From Gari tellinella (Eukaryota; Mollusca; Bivalvia; Cardiida; Psammobiidae), in NCBI GenBank assembly GCA_922989275.2, contig OV277859.1, positions 89,958,198 through 90,022,197 on the forward strand: 64,000 nucleotides of DNA. The letters run 5' to 3'. The position numbers and the translations under genes are program-made. Positions 41,009 through 51,805 of the stretch are shown piece after piece (within the stretch, counting starts at the first letter, position 1; the number at the start of each line of letters is the position of its first letter). A model generated the notes under the pieces. It saw only the letters and a list, made by a program, of their open reading frames with translations. It made no database searches and was not told the origin of the DNA.

Positions 41009-41606
41009 TTGTCATTTCGCCACTTTCTTGTCAATTCGCCACCTAAGCAAAACTTGGAATTCCGTCACGAGCAGGCTACCGAGGATGTCCGAAAACCACA
41101 GAGGATATCCGAATACTGGGCCAGTTTTACAACAAAAGATTTCAAGCGCAGAAAATGCGAAAGAAACAGGTAAAATAACAATAATTCATAAAAAGTTTCA
41201 AATCAAAGGACATGTTGGTAATTTTAACTCTATATGCCCGTTGTTACTTTTTTATTGTTAAGTTGTAAAAGATATTATTTACTTTTAAAAAATTAAATAT
41301 TTCAAAATCATTAAACGATGTTCAAATTTCATGAAACAAACTATAACATACTGCCAGAGCCTACATTGACCTAATTATCGAACGACCAATCAGAGGTGGC
41401 GAATTGACAAGAAAGCATCCCGGTGATCCAGAGCAATGGCTTCGTTCAAAAATGGTACAGTAATTTACATTTGTATTTATTTCACAAGTTTTATTTGTAT
41501 ATATTCGTGTTATTGAAAGTTCAGTCCAGAATTAGATCCATGAAAAAGTAAGAAATGTTTCATCAGAAAGTGCATGCGCGAAAAATATAGCTAAGGGTGG
41601 CGAAAA
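41009..41606. mobile_element. Family T element, small copy
   Basis: Two left motifs, TTGTCATTTCGCCAC and TTGTCAATTCGCCACC, face a 22-bp perfect inverted partner at 41394-41415 (AGGTGGCGAATTGACAAGAA) and a further GGGTGGCGAAAAC at 41595. The open frame inside (41028-41261) starts in the repeat and has no recognised domain. Confidence 0.65.
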
Positions 41607-41679
41607 CACAGGTAAACAGGCTAATTGTTTTGTAAATTTAAACCTAAAAATTTCTAGTAAATCCAATGATGCCACTTCC

Positions 41680-41931
41680 TTAACCCTTTACCTAATAACC
41701 TGTTTATAACTTTGAAAATAAGTGATCACTTAAGGTAGGTTGAAAGTCAAGCAGAATGCGCCTTAAGGCGCATTCTGCTTGACTTTCAGCCTTCTTTAAA
41801 CTACCATCTGCTATGAAATAGAAGTTTTTCTTAGTGGTAGGTCTTCATGATGGTATAAATGGGAACTATTTTCTTGAGCGGAGGTATAAATCAAATACGC
41901 TAAAATCCGCTTCTATGGGGGAAAGGGTTAA
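41680..41931 (-). mobile_element. Family A MITE with doubly mutated stem
   Basis: TTAACCCTTTACCTAATAAC to GGGGGAAAGGGTTAA. The stem reads GAAAGTCAAGCAGAATGCGC / GCATTCTGCTTGACTTTC: A-to-C on one arm, T-to-G at the paired site on the other. Confidence 0.9.
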
Positions 41932-42048
41932 GGCTCTAATTACATGTTTAACCAGAGACTTTACTTTTCCCACCTCAAGACTTTGTTTGAGTTAGTATCT
42001 TTTTAAACAGGAAAGAACAAAGTCTTCTCAACTGTATAACGGTAAATA

Positions 42049-42244
42049 CAGTCGAGCTTCGATATCTCAAACTCGCATAACTCGAATTATCAGATATTTC
42101 GAAACATGAATTTGCCTTATTTCAAGCTTGGTTTAGGTGAACATACCAGTGTTTTTCAAAGTTAAAACGCGGCTCAGCCGCGTTTTAACTTTGAAATACA
42201 GATATGTTTGACTTAACCAAGTTCGAGATATCGAAGTTCGACTG
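42049..42244. mobile_element. Element S: pogo/Tc1-like MITE
   Basis: CAGTCGAGCTTCGATATCTC at the left and GAGATATCGAAGTTCGACTG at the right, flanked by TA (42047-42048 and 42245-42246). Central palindrome CAAAGTTAAAACGCGGCT / AGCCGCGTTTTAACTTTG. Confidence 0.88.
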
Positions 42245-42445
42245 TAGGTAATAGAGTACTAATGAGTTTTTGCAGAGGAAAGGTGTAACTAAAATTGGTT
42301 CATGCACGCTTGATGTGCTATTATGATCACAGTTTACATGCACCAATCTCTCCCTATCTCTGCTAAAAACTTTCATTTTTATCACTGCAAATATTCATAT
42401 ATTCAAAGATAATCAATAATGCAGGTTTTATATTGAAATATATTG

Positions 42446-42760
42446 TTAACCCTTTACTCCATAGAAACACATCTTTATGCATTTAATTTATTCTTCCTTT
42501 GAAAAATATTATTCCAATATATACAGTCATGAATATGTATCATAAGTATATTCTATAGCCTAGCAGATGGTAGCTTAAAGCAGGCTAAAAGTAAAGCAGA
42601 AAACACCTTAATGTGTAGTGAAATAAGGCAGAATGCACCTTAATGTGCAGTGAAAGTAAAGCAGAATGCACCTTGAGGTGCATTCTACTTTACTTTCAAC
42701 CTGCATTAAATGGCCACCTATGTTCACAACTGTAAACAGGCTATGGGGTAAAGGGTTACA
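42446..42760 (+). mobile_element. Family A MITE with triplicated hairpin arm
   Basis: TTAACCCTTTACTCCATAGA to GGGGTAAAGGGTTAC. The left arm AGTAAAGCAGAATGCACCTT occurs three times (42588, about 42625 and 42655) with TGTG between, and only the last has a partner arm. Confidence 0.88.
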
Positions 42761-42881
42761 TTACATCCAACAATATTTAAACATACCTGCTGAGTTGTCA
42801 CTATCCGACACTAACCATCACACATCAACGTGCCCACACAGTTACTGCAAAAGGGAAAGTTATTTTCCAATTATTCCTTGT

Positions 42882-42985
42882 CATGCAAATCAAGATGTGA
42901 CTAACATTTGCAAACAGTTTGGATCCAGATCAGACGCTGAATACTCAGCATCTGATCAGGATCAAAACTGTTTGAAACTTACGTT
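42882..42985. mobile_element. C-type hairpin
   Basis: CAAACAGTTTGGATCC, GATCAGACGCTGA-ATA-CTCAGCATC, GGATCAAAACTGTTTG. Confidence 0.7.
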
Positions 42986-43209
42986 GATCTTTCCTTCATA
43001 TAGAATAATTTTTTTTTATAAATACGTAATGATGCAGATGATGATTATTGATACAGACCATAAATTAGCATGATAAGGGATATAACCCTTTGATCAGTGA
43101 ATCGATGTCACCAGCCTAAATACCATCATTTGCTGAAATTCTGAAAAATTTAAATCTTTTTATCAATATCTCATATCTACACAAAAACAATCAAATTGAC
43201 AAAAACAGA

Positions 43210-43270
43210 TTTATTCAAGATAAGGCCGTAAATTTAGTGGGGCCTGATCTGGATCCACAATGTTTGCAGA
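43210..43270. mobile_element. C/M-type half-hairpin
   Basis: GTGGGGCCTGATCTGGATCC then ACAATGTTTGCAG: one arm only, with an M-like apex (GGGGCCTGATC). Confidence 0.45.
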
Positions 43271-43334
43271 CATATTCAATACTTTTCCCCCACATTCCAA
43301 AGGTTCACCTTTTGCACTCAACAAGTATATTTGT

Positions 43335-43500
43335 GAAAGCATTTGCAAACAGGTTGGATCCAGATGAGACGCTGAGTAACTCAGCGTCTCATCTGGATCC
43401 AAGCTGTTTGCCACTGTTGATATTTTCTGAAAGAAATTTCAGATACACTCGCTTTGAGAATGGTTACAAACAACCAATTTTTGCACAAGACATTTGCAAA
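43335..43500. mobile_element. C-type MITE
   Basis: CAAACAGGTTGGATCC, GATGAGACGCTGAG-TAA-CTCAGCGTC and complement, CAAGCTGTTTGCC. CGCCG of other copies is CGCTG here with matching CAGCG. Confidence 0.75.
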
Positions 43501-43855
43501 TTGCCTGCATAAGGTTAAATCATTCAGCGTGTCCTTTGACCTAAGCATCCATAACACATAAGACACAGGTAAAATAGCTTCGGGGCAAAGATTACCAGTC
43601 AGCTATGAATATCGCAAACCAGATATATATGTAACCTGCCTAATTATAATTAGTATTGACTTACCACGGCTCGACAAAATGTCCTCCACTTGCTATACCA
43701 TTTAACCCATTACCCAGGACTACAGATAAGAGGGGGTAAACTGAACTAATCAAACATGTTCTCACTCACTTTAGCATCAAATCCTATAGTGTTACTCATT
43801 AGAATCGTCTCAAAGAGACGATTCTAATGAGAAGTGACACTATAGGGTTTAAAGC

Positions 43856-44379
43856 GACTCGCAACCGGATGGTGTACTTGTCAAAATAAAATAAAATACT
43901 CAAATAAAAGCAAATTTGTGGCATTATTTGGCTTCTGACATTAAAAAAATATGATCAGTCCAAAAAAAGTCTCAAGAATCGTCAGCGAATCTTAGTTTTT
44001 TTTAGATATTTTCCATCGTTTATCTATAGCGTTAGCTAACGGTATAGTTGTTGTTGTTGCTTCTCTACACGGGCTCTGACATAAACCGGAGCCGAATAAT
44101 GTAGTATTAAGCGCTAACAGTGAAGTACGTTAATTCGCTACCGTATATATAGAGAGTGTCCGTGGTCGAGGCGGTAAAGGCGCATCCTCATTTTTCTTGT
44201 TTGTCTCCGCAATGGAGGGTCACGGGTTCGAATCCCACCAGAGCTTCTTCCTCTTTTTTTTTGGAAATGCATTTTTTAACAGAATTTATTATCCTAAACT
44301 AAATCTTACCCATTTATATAATCATTTGACATATATTTACAAATTACCATTTTTAATGCTAAATCCGGTTGCGAGCCTC
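43856..44379. mobile_element. hAT-like element with tRNA-like cargo, innermost of the nest
   Basis: Inverted ends CTCGCAACCGGAT and ATCCGGTTGCGAG lie inside a perfect 8-bp duplication, TTTAAAGC (43848-43855 and 44380-44387), the length typical of hAT elements. It is 524 bp and AT-rich, without a transposase. Its only recognisable content is the tRNA-like unit at 44156-44244. Confidence 0.85.
44156..44244 (+). tRNA. tRNA-Leu-like pseudogene
   Basis: A-box region GTGGTCGAGGCGGTAAAGGC, a type-II-like variable arm TCTCCGCAATGGAGG, B box GGGTTCGAATCCC, then oligo-T (44253-44262). The layout is that of tRNA-Leu, but the anticodon stem is gone and the acceptor and T stems pair poorly. Confidence 0.6.
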
Positions 44380-44689
44380 TTTAAAGCAAAAATAAAAATT
44401 TTAGTTTTTAAAATACTCCCCTTATCTGGAGCCCTGCATTATAATTATATACCCCATTCCAAGTATTGAAGAATCACCACCAATTAAAACAGATTGAAAA
44501 TAAAGCTTATTAGGCCCATTTTGCTTCACTTTCAGCCTGCTTTATTAATAAAATTAAGGTATCAAATGCTAAAATATGAAAAATGTTTCTTATGATACAT
44601 GTTCATGACTAGATTTGATCTATTTTATGGAGGAATAAATAAAATCTGCTTAAATGTGCATTTATGGAGTTATAATTTAAATTGGTTAA

Positions 44690-45238
44690 GCAGAGGCTGC
44701 ATTGTCTGAACTGTATTTCATTTTTCTCATGCTGAACCAGTTGATACATGTATCTATAGTTTTCTTTAACCCTTTGCTCCATGAAAATTCAACAGTATTA
44801 ATCATTAAAATTTCTAAATTCACTTTGAAAGAAAACAAGTTTTAAGTGTCAAGACACTTAGGTAACTTGGTATCCCATCTGAATCTATGCAAACTCTTTA
44901 TTACTTATAGTTATGCTTAAGTGAGCCATCAATATGCATTATTAGCATGAGAAAGGTTAAATCTCGGTTAACTTTTTTCTGATGTTCAGTTCATACGGTA
45001 TCTATTTCCTGCCTGATTACCTATTAACGTTCATATACCGGTACATTGCCCCAGGTTAGGTAATCTAATGAATCTAATATTGCAACTAGCCATGCAACCA
45101 AGGTACCCTCCTGGGAATTCTAAATAAATAGTGTCCATTCATAATATTTCCACGAACAGTTAACTTATTCTTCTCAAAAGGAGTCTTTCTTTTCTATAAG
45201 TCACATACATGTAAAGTGACAACATGCAGTCTGTATCC
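44690..45238. other. No recognised feature
   Basis: AT-rich; TTAACCCTTTGCTCC (about 44767) is a solitary TTAA-family end without a partner that I can fix. Confidence 0.4.
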
Positions 45239-45490
45239 TGGGACCTGTTTTACGAAATGTCGACAAATGTTGTCGTAAGTCAGATTCTAAAATTCTCAAT
45301 TTTATTTATTTCTCTATCAAATCCAGTCTTGTGTCATCTGTTTGGAATCGTTTTCAAGACTTGAAAAGACAATTCCAAAGAGATGTCACAAGATAGGATT
45401 AGACAGAAATCAGAAGTTAAATGTATTCTAAAGTTTTGACTTAGTCATTTTTGTCGCAGACACTTCGTAACTCGTAAGATGGCAGGCCCC
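45239..45490. mobile_element. GGGCCC-ended MITE, older copy
   Basis: GGGACCTGTTTTACGAAATG to CTTCGTAACTCG and GGCAGGCCCC. Centre TGTGTCATCTGTTTGGAATC against GACAATTCCAAAGAGATGTC. A younger copy is at 63319-63558. Confidence 0.7.
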
Positions 45491-45536
45491 TGATCACTAT
45501 TGATCCTCAGATGCTAAAATTACATAGTATCTCTTC

Positions 45537-45793
45537 CAGGGCTGCCATTTCTCCTGATTTTTCCTAAAACTTTGGATTTTTTTCTAGTACATGGTAGCTT
45601 AAAGCATCTACTGAAAGTAACGCAGAATGCACCTTAAGGCGCATTCTGCTTTACTTCCAATCTGCTTTAAGTAGTCGCATGGCAACAAAACTAGAAATAG
45701 GCTATGGGGTTAAGGTATGATTCGTAAAATCGCACTTGAAAAATGCAAATTTGGAAATCTTAGGATTTTTCATGTCAACTTATGGAAGCCCTG
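45537..45793 (+). mobile_element. Family E MITE, copy 2 (6-bp TSD)
   Basis: CAGGGCTGCCATTTCTCC to ACTTATGGAAGCCCTG; perfect 6-bp duplication CTCTTC (45531-45536 and 45794-45799). A-type hairpin with apex TGCACC-TTAA-GGCGCA. Confidence 0.9.
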
Positions 45794-45854
45794 CTCTTCT
45801 AAATACAAAACTCTTGCCATGGACTTAAAAACTTTTTTCCCACATTGAAAGCGT

Positions 45855-46370
45855 TAACCCACTACTCAATAGATGCATGGTCAGAATGTCAAACAGTTTT
45901 GATCCTGATGAGATGCCAAGTTACTTGGCATCTCATCAGAATCCAAATTGTTTGCAAAAGCAATCACAGTTTTGCCATTTGCATGCAAACAGTCAAAATG
46001 CTCAAGGTCTTTCTGATTCATCGATGAATACTTCAATGATTAACAAGGAAAATCACAGCTGTGTTCACCTTGAATACAGTAATGAAAAGCTATGGACTAT
46101 GACAAATATCTTACTCAATAGATTGAATAGATGCATGGTCAGAATGTCAAACAGTTTTGATCCTGATGAGATGCCAAGTTACTTGGCATCTCATGGGGAT
46201 CCAAACTATTTGCAAAGGCAATCACAGTTTTTCCATAAGTATGCAAAGAGTCAAAATGTTCATGGTATTTCTGTTTCATGGAAGAGTATACTTCAAGGAA
46301 AATCACAGCAGCTGCTGTGTTCACCTTGAATACGGTAATGAAAAGCTATGGACTATAACAAATATATTTC
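45855..46370. repeat. 258-bp tandem duplication carrying a C hairpin
   Basis: AGATGCATGGTCAGAATGTC recurs at 45871 and 46129. Each unit has CAAACAGTTTTGATCC, GATGAGATGCCAAG-TTA-CTTGGCATC and complement, and ends in AATGAAAAGCTATGGACTAT. The period is divisible by three, so one frame reads through both; that is coincidence. Confidence 0.87.
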
Positions 46371-46464
46371 TACTGCTTTTAAAAAATGTAAAACATAATA
46401 TTATTATAGTATTTACAAACAGTCAAACTTACATAAAAGAGCAAGATCAAAACATGTACATGCA

Positions 46465-46545
46465 TCGTTTGTAAACAGTGTAGACCCTGATCAGAGGGCT
46501 CCTCAAGGAGCCCTCTGATCAGGGGCTGCACCATTTGTCATACTT
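46465..46545. mobile_element. B hairpin
   Basis: AAACAGTGTAGACCCTGATC, AGAGGGCTCC-TCAA-GGAGCCCTCT, GGGGCTGCACCATTTG. Confidence 0.68.
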
Positions 46546-46892
46546 TTAAATATCTTAAATATTTATATTGGCTCCAAATCCAAGGAGAGTCACAGACAAA
46601 GTTAGATGGTCAAAGTACACTTGGACAGATGGACAAGCAGGTTTAAATGAAGGAAAGGAAGAACACACGGATGGATGGAGTGATAGACAGGGCTAAAACT
46701 TATCGTAGTGGAACATAAAAATATTTGGGATTATAACTTAAAGTTTACTCTTTCTTACCTGGATCCTTGAACAATTACACATAAGCTACTGTCAGACATA
46801 GGAAAATGATTCGCTGCATGACAAATTGACAAAAACCGTGTATGGACCTTGTATCTTTCAATCACTGAAATGTAGGCTTGCTTTTAGTTTTT

Positions 46893-46998
46893 TAAGGCAG
46901 GTGGTTACTTAAAGTAGGATGAAAGTGAAGCAGAAAGCTCCTTCAGGAGCTTTCTGCTTTACTTTCATCCTGCTTTAAGGTTCTACCTGTCTTTAGAA
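46893..46998. repeat. F/G-type hairpin
   Basis: AGGCAGGTGGTTACTTAAAG, GATGAAAGTGAAGCAGAAAG, CTCCTTCAGGAG and complement to CTGCTTTAAGGTTCTACCTG. Confidence 0.75.
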
Positions 46999-47198
46999 CT
47001 ATAAGTGACTGTAACTCTGGGACTCTATAGTACACAGACTCTGAAGAGAGCAATTTTCTGACACCAGCTAGCACCTGCTGTACGTACCATTAGTTTTCAA
47101 AACAGTCTGACATGTGATCATTTTGAAACAAAAAGAAAATCAGGAAAGAGAATTTTCTGCGTTTGCTTAGACAGATATACCTTGTTGATTATTAAAGG

Positions 47199-47390
47199 CA
47201 GGGCTCCAGATAAGTAGAGCTTTTCAAAAACTAAAATCTTTATTTCTGCATTAAACCCTATGGTGTTACAACTCATTAGAATCGTCTCTTCGAGACGATT
47301 CTAATGAGTAGTAACACCATAGGATTGGTGCTGAAATGAGTGAGAAAATTTAGGATTTGTTCGGAAAACTCGCTCTTATCTGGAGCCCTG
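47199..47390. mobile_element. Family D MITE
   Basis: CAGGGCTCCAGATAAGTAG to CTTATCTGGAGCCCTG; hairpin CTCATTAGAATCGTCTC-TTC-GAGACGATTC. Confidence 0.9.
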
Positions 47391-47505
47391 TTACGGGTCG
47401 ATATTTCAATAAATTATATCAAAGGGATCTTCTTCAGCTTCTTATTTAGGTAATATATTCATGCCATTATAATCTGATACTGCAGGTGACCACAGTTTGC
47501 AAGTA

Positions 47506-47762
47506 CAGGGCTGCCATTTTCTCCGGAATTTCCTAAATCTTCGGATTTTTTTCCAGTACATATGGTAGCTGAAAGCAGGCTGAAAGTAAAGCAGAATGCG
47601 CCTTAGGATGCATTCTGCTGTACTTATAGCATGCTTTAAGTAGTTGCATGTCAACAAAATAAGAAACAGGCTATGGGGTAAAGGTACGATTCGTAATATC
47701 GCACTTGAAAAATGCAAATTCGGAAATCTTAGGATTTTTCATCTCAACTTATGGCAGCCCTG
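47506..47762 (+). mobile_element. Family E MITE, copy 3 (6-bp TSD)
   Basis: CAGGGCTGCCATTTTCTCC to AACTTATGGCAGCCCTG; perfect duplication CAAGTA (47500-47505 and 47763-47768). A-type hairpin with a damaged apex (GCGCCTTAGGATGCAT). Confidence 0.9.
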
Positions 47763-47831
47763 CAAGTACTTAAGTAGTTTGGGTTTCTTGTGTAACCTAC
47801 ATAGTTTGGAGATAAGACTAAGAGTATACAA

Positions 47832-47918
47832 ACTTTCTTTGCAAACAGTGTAGCCCCAGATTACAGGGCTCCAGTAACGATTAACCCTCCTATTAGGGAT
47901 CTACACTGTTTGTCGTAT
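47832..47918. mobile_element. B hairpin, partly decayed
   Basis: CAAACAGTGTAGCCCCAGAT, TACAGGGCTCC, then ATTAGGGATCTACACTGTTT. Confidence 0.6.
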
Positions 47919-48123
47919 TTTTCAAAATTTCTTTTCCAAACACAGTCAGAATACATTCTTTAGATAGTATGTATCACGGTTCTGCCGATAGTATGCGAAA
48001 AGTTAATTTACAGAACCTGGATGCATTCTTCAGATACGTTCTTCAGATAGTATGTAAAAACAAGTTCTGCAGGTACATATTGAGAGTAATTTGGTTGTCA
48101 TTGTAGTTTCAACATTTTGGTTA

Positions 48124-48336
48124 TTAACCCTTAGCCTGCCACTCACGACTATAGCTCCATATGCAAACAGCTTGGATCCGGATGAGACGCCGAGTAACTC
48201 GGCGTCTCATCCGGATCCAAGCTGTTTGACACTCGGACAACATTTTCAGCAATTTTGAGCAACTTTGAAGCACTTTGAAACTTGAAGCAGACGAGAAATA
48301 TAGCAGACGACAATTTATTTGGCGGGCTAAGGGTTA
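48124..48336 (+). mobile_element. Family C MITE, subfamily C3, copy 2
   Basis: TTAACCCTTAGCCTGCCACT to GGCGGGCTAAGGGTTAA; an almost exact reverse complement of 29874-30087, including CAGCTTGGATCC and CGAG-TAA-CTCG. Confidence 0.92.
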
Positions 48337-48617
48337 ATGATTGTTCACGAGAATAGTGCAACCCTTTGTAAACCAAGATAAACTGTTGCTTCTAATCAGG
48401 ATCTTCTATCTCTCATCTTCATCAATCATTCCGAGCTTTAGAACAATTAAGAGTTCAAAACATTTTCTTCCTGCAAAAATTTATGCAAAAATGTGAGATT
48501 ACAGTATTGTTGCTTTTTAGTGCTTTTTATTGTAAAATTGCTCCATTCTAATATTTCAACCTCTACCGTATCAAAGAAAGTCATGTTTTTGTCAATGGCT
48601 GTGGCAGTGACAGACTT

Positions 48618-48829
48618 ATACTCTTTGCATGCTGGGTAAGTTTTTCGTCTGCAACAATAATTGCCGTCTGCTTATGTTCTAAAAATATAATTTTCTAAAT
48701 TTCTTTTCAAAACTGGCTCATAATGACAAACAGTTTAAATACTGATGAAACGCCGCATTGGATCCAACTGTTTGCACAGGTAATTACTGTAGGATACATC
48801 CACTGCTATAAGCATGGTTAAAGAGTTAA
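48618..48829 (+). mobile_element. Family C MITE, hairpin apex deleted
   Basis: ACTCTTTGCATGCTGGGTAA, GTCTGCAACAATAATTGCCG, GATGAAACGCCGCATTGGATCC, GCATGGTTAAAGAGTTAA. Confidence 0.8.
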
Positions 48830-48953
48830 TTACATTTAATCTCAGCCTTTTTTAAGTTTTGCTTTTGACAATATTTCCTAATACCTACTGCAACACCTCT
48901 AAAGTCTCTCACTTTTTGTCACAGCCAGGAATATAATTCTGAACAATTATTTT

Positions 48954-49182
48954 TTAACCCATTACCCCATTAATACACCTTTAATATATTATTCCACTGA
49001 AGAAAATAGTACAAATTTATAGTCATAGATATGTATCACAAGAAAAACTTTCTATATCCCAGCACATTACGGCTTAAAGCAGGCTGAAAGTAAAGCAGAA
49101 TGTTACCTTTGGGCGCATTCTGCTTTACTTTCAACCTGCTTTAAGTAATCACCTATCTTCAGGCTATAGGGTAATGGGTTAA
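48954..49182 (+). mobile_element. Family A MITE
   Basis: TTAACCCATTACCCCATTAA to AGGGTAATGGGTTAA; hairpin AAAGCAGGCTGAAAGTAAAG with apex GTTACCTTTGGGCGC. Confidence 0.9.
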
Positions 49183-50332
49183 TTCAAACCTGTTTTAAGG
49201 TACTTCGCATATGCGCGTAGTTTCCATACGATTGTTATGAAACTTTTCATGAATAATGATAATAGCCTAAGAAACAATGTGTGTAAATATAGGCAAAATT
49301 TATCGTGTGGTTTGTCTTTAAGGTCTTTTTTCTGACAAAAACCTAGAATTTTGATGATTTTATTTTTCTTAAAAATGAATAACGCTAATGACTATAATTC
49401 TAGCCCAATAAGTAGTCCACGTCCGTTTCTGCCATCAAATACTACATACGCGCGAGAATCGAAGAATGGGATATTTCTATTTCTAAAAGTATCGGTTCTG
49501 TGCTGTTGTTTTTATTTTGGTAAGTTCATATTGAATGATCTATTTGAAACAGAACATCAGCGTGACAACACATATCTAAGTAGATCCTGTTTAATTTTTC
49601 CCGTGATGCAGTCTAATTAATTGTATTCTGTTTTATGACAGGTGGTTGCTTAGGGAAGGCTGAATTTTATTAATAGGAAAATCCTTAAGACACCCACTTG
49701 CCTGGATACAGCAACAATCCAATGCCAATAATTATTGTACTTTATAGTAGATCTATTTGTTTGTGTGCATGTTTAACTGTGTGCGATATTAGAAAAATCT
49801 CAAAATAATTTTAAATCAGACAAACAGGTAATACACCCTATACAAAGGACTTACCCAGGGCACTCTGATCTGGGTCTATACTATTTGCATAAAGGTAAAG
49901 ACACCCCATAACCTAGTTTCTTGCTCTTTTTTTTTTTAAAGAATTAAGTAAGAGAATTGATATTTTCTAGTATTGATCGTTTTGGGGCTTTTACACCCCT
50001 GTTTTACAAAATACATTGTTGCAAAAGAATGGAATACTAGTTTAAATGCCAACCTCAATCAGCAGCTGTAATGGGAAATCATCAGGTGCTGGAGTAAAAT
50101 TTAGTTGTGTAACTTTTTAATAATGTGTGATTTAAAGAAAAAAAATCTTGATCTGTTAATATTCTATTTGCAAAAATTGGCTGATTTCATCCATTTTCCA
50201 TAATACTTGTATGCATCTGTATAATGTACATGTATAGCTAAAATCCACTACATGTGCATACATGTTTATTATATATCTCTGTATAGCAAAATTGCACTAT
50301 TTCATCATTTAAAGTCCAAAAAATTTCCGTCG

Positions 50333-50373
50333 CAGCGCAGGAGGGGACACCCCTCCCGCACCCTCCCCATTGT
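50333..50373. repeat. GC-rich inverted piece
   Basis: GCGCAGGAGGGGACACCCCTCC: GGAGGGG pairs with CCCCTCC around ACA. Similar GGGGCGCTAGCCCC occurs at 55498. Confidence 0.5.
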
Positions 50374-50512
50374 TCTATTGCCACATGTATAACCTTTGTC
50401 TTTACAGACTTATATGCTGAATACATTAAAAGTGCTTATGGACCTATAAGACTTCGAATATGATGAAAAGACACCTAGAAATGTTAACAATCCCCTCGCC
50501 GAAGTTGCGGGT

Positions 50513-50585
50513 CCGCACTTTGTTTGCACCCTGCCCTTTTTTGGTGCCCCCCTGCCCCTTTTTGGTGCCCCCCTGCCCTTTTTGA
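50513..50585. repeat. Tandem repeat, ~22-bp unit
   Basis: Three units of TGCCCCTTTTTGGTGCCCCC. Confidence 0.85.
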
Positions 50586-51233
50586 GAGTCTGGCTAAAAC
50601 ACTACGGCACAACATTAATTACAAGAAAAGCTAAAAACATTTTGAATAAAGGTGTTCAGAAAGATGTTATCAGCTATTTAAATTTTGCAAAATGCTAAAA
50701 AATTGAATTACAAAAAACTGACTCATTCAATGTATATTTGTTTTCATTTTATTCAAATATATGGTTGATGAACTAGTCAGTCTGAAAAAATTAGAAAATA
50801 TTACAGTCAGGATTTGTTGTAATAACATATTTTCTTATTAAAATGTGGGATATTTGTTGTTTAGATACAGTTACCTACCTTAGAATTAAAACTTTGTCAT
50901 TAAAATGCATTATTATTTATTCATGGACTTGCATACAAGGTTTATTATATTGTTTGAACATAATTATAATGGGCAATATCGATCTTGAAAAGGTTAGCGT
51001 ATTGATAAGCTTCAAGGTGTGGCTTTATAGTTCGATCAAATCGTTTAAATGTACATGTATACCGATTTAATTGACTTGTAAGTCATTAAACTAAAACGTA
51101 CAGGTAAGTGGACATATACTTGGACCGTAAACATCACTAGTACTAATCAACGAAGACTAAACATAACATGTCTCTTGATTACTGCGTTATGGATTGACAA
51201 GTCAATAAATCGGACACTTAAAAAAAATATTTC

Positions 51234-51320
51234 GATCGGTTGGGTCTCGAACCTATGACCTTTGGATTGCTAGTCAACCACTATAGTCAACCACTATACT
51301 AACTGCGCTATGAAGGATTA
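51234..51320 (-). tRNA. tRNA-like pseudogene (Ala-like)
   Basis: Minus strand: TAGCGCAGTTAGTATAGTGG as A-box region, CTAGCAATCCAAAGG around a possible AGC anticodon, B box AGGTTCGAGACC, then an oligo-T run. AGTCAACCACTAT is tandemly doubled in the D-arm region and the acceptor does not pair. Confidence 0.45.
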
Positions 51321-51805
51321 TACTGATTTGTATCAACATTTCCTTTATATAAATTTTCTAGTATAAACACGTACGAAAACAGTCTGTGTCGTCCAGCCGC
51401 ATATCCGCTCGCCCGCAAGACCAACTTCCGGTAGCGAAAGGCCTTAAATGCTCTTTAGAATATTCTCTGTGAGTTTGACATTACCATATATTAGTGCAGA
51501 GCTAAAGATAATTTCTCCAAAAACATGGCATTTGCTACTCACTGCATCAACATATCACTGTGAAAAAAAGAACTGTGAAAAAGACGCGAGATAAACATAT
51601 CTACTTATCACATACCAGCTAATGCAAAGATTCCACTTCTCCAACAAAAACCTACAATTAGTCAGTACTGTCAAACTTGTTTGCAGGAACCATGCAATTT
51701 TTGCCTTAGGTTATTAGGTATGCTGAATATTTCACAAGGACTTATCGGTATTCGCTTTTGTAAAATGACAAGTAAATGTTGATATATAGGGTTATTTCTA
51801 GAAAC
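51321..51805. other. No recognised feature
   Basis: Mixed AT-rich sequence with no supported element. Confidence 0.35.

Larger units (their letters stand above)
43715..44436. mobile_element. Family D MITE, middle of the nest
   Basis: CAGGACTACAGATAAGAG to CTTATCTGGAGCCCTG; hairpin ATTAGAATCGTCTC-AAA-GAGACGATTCTAAT. Its right arm is interrupted after GGGTTTAAAGC by the element below. Confidence 0.83.
43702..44689 (-). mobile_element. Family A MITE, outermost of a three-level nest
   Basis: TTAACCCATTACC at the left. After the nested D it resumes with ACCCCATT, AAACAGATTGAAAATAAAGC, CTTTCAGCCTGCTTT, TTATGGAGGAATAAAT and ends AAATTGGTTAA. Confidence 0.78.
49183..51233. other. Long stretch with few repeats
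   Basis: The least element-dense 2 kb of the window. It holds an F-type arm pair remnant (about 49639-49700, ACAGGTGGTTGCTTAG and CACCCACTTGCCTGG), a B arm (49858-49888, GCACTCTGATCTGGGTCTA) and the GC-rich pieces listed separately. No coding exon with splice sites is evident. Confidence 0.5.

Noticed and set aside
41028..41261. 77-codon frame inside the small T element as a transposase remnant
   Set aside because: No catalytic or DNA-binding motif, and its start lies in the terminal repeat.
42666..43073. 135-codon frame
   Set aside because: Begins in a family A hairpin and ends in a C hairpin; no domain.
44156..44244. Functional tRNA-Leu gene
   Set aside because: The anticodon stem is missing and acceptor and T stems do not pair; only the promoter boxes and variable arm look tRNA-like.
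45877..46329. 150-codon frame with two similar halves, looking like a repeat protein
   Set aside because: It is the 258-bp tandem duplication of a C-type MITE; the period happens to be divisible by three.
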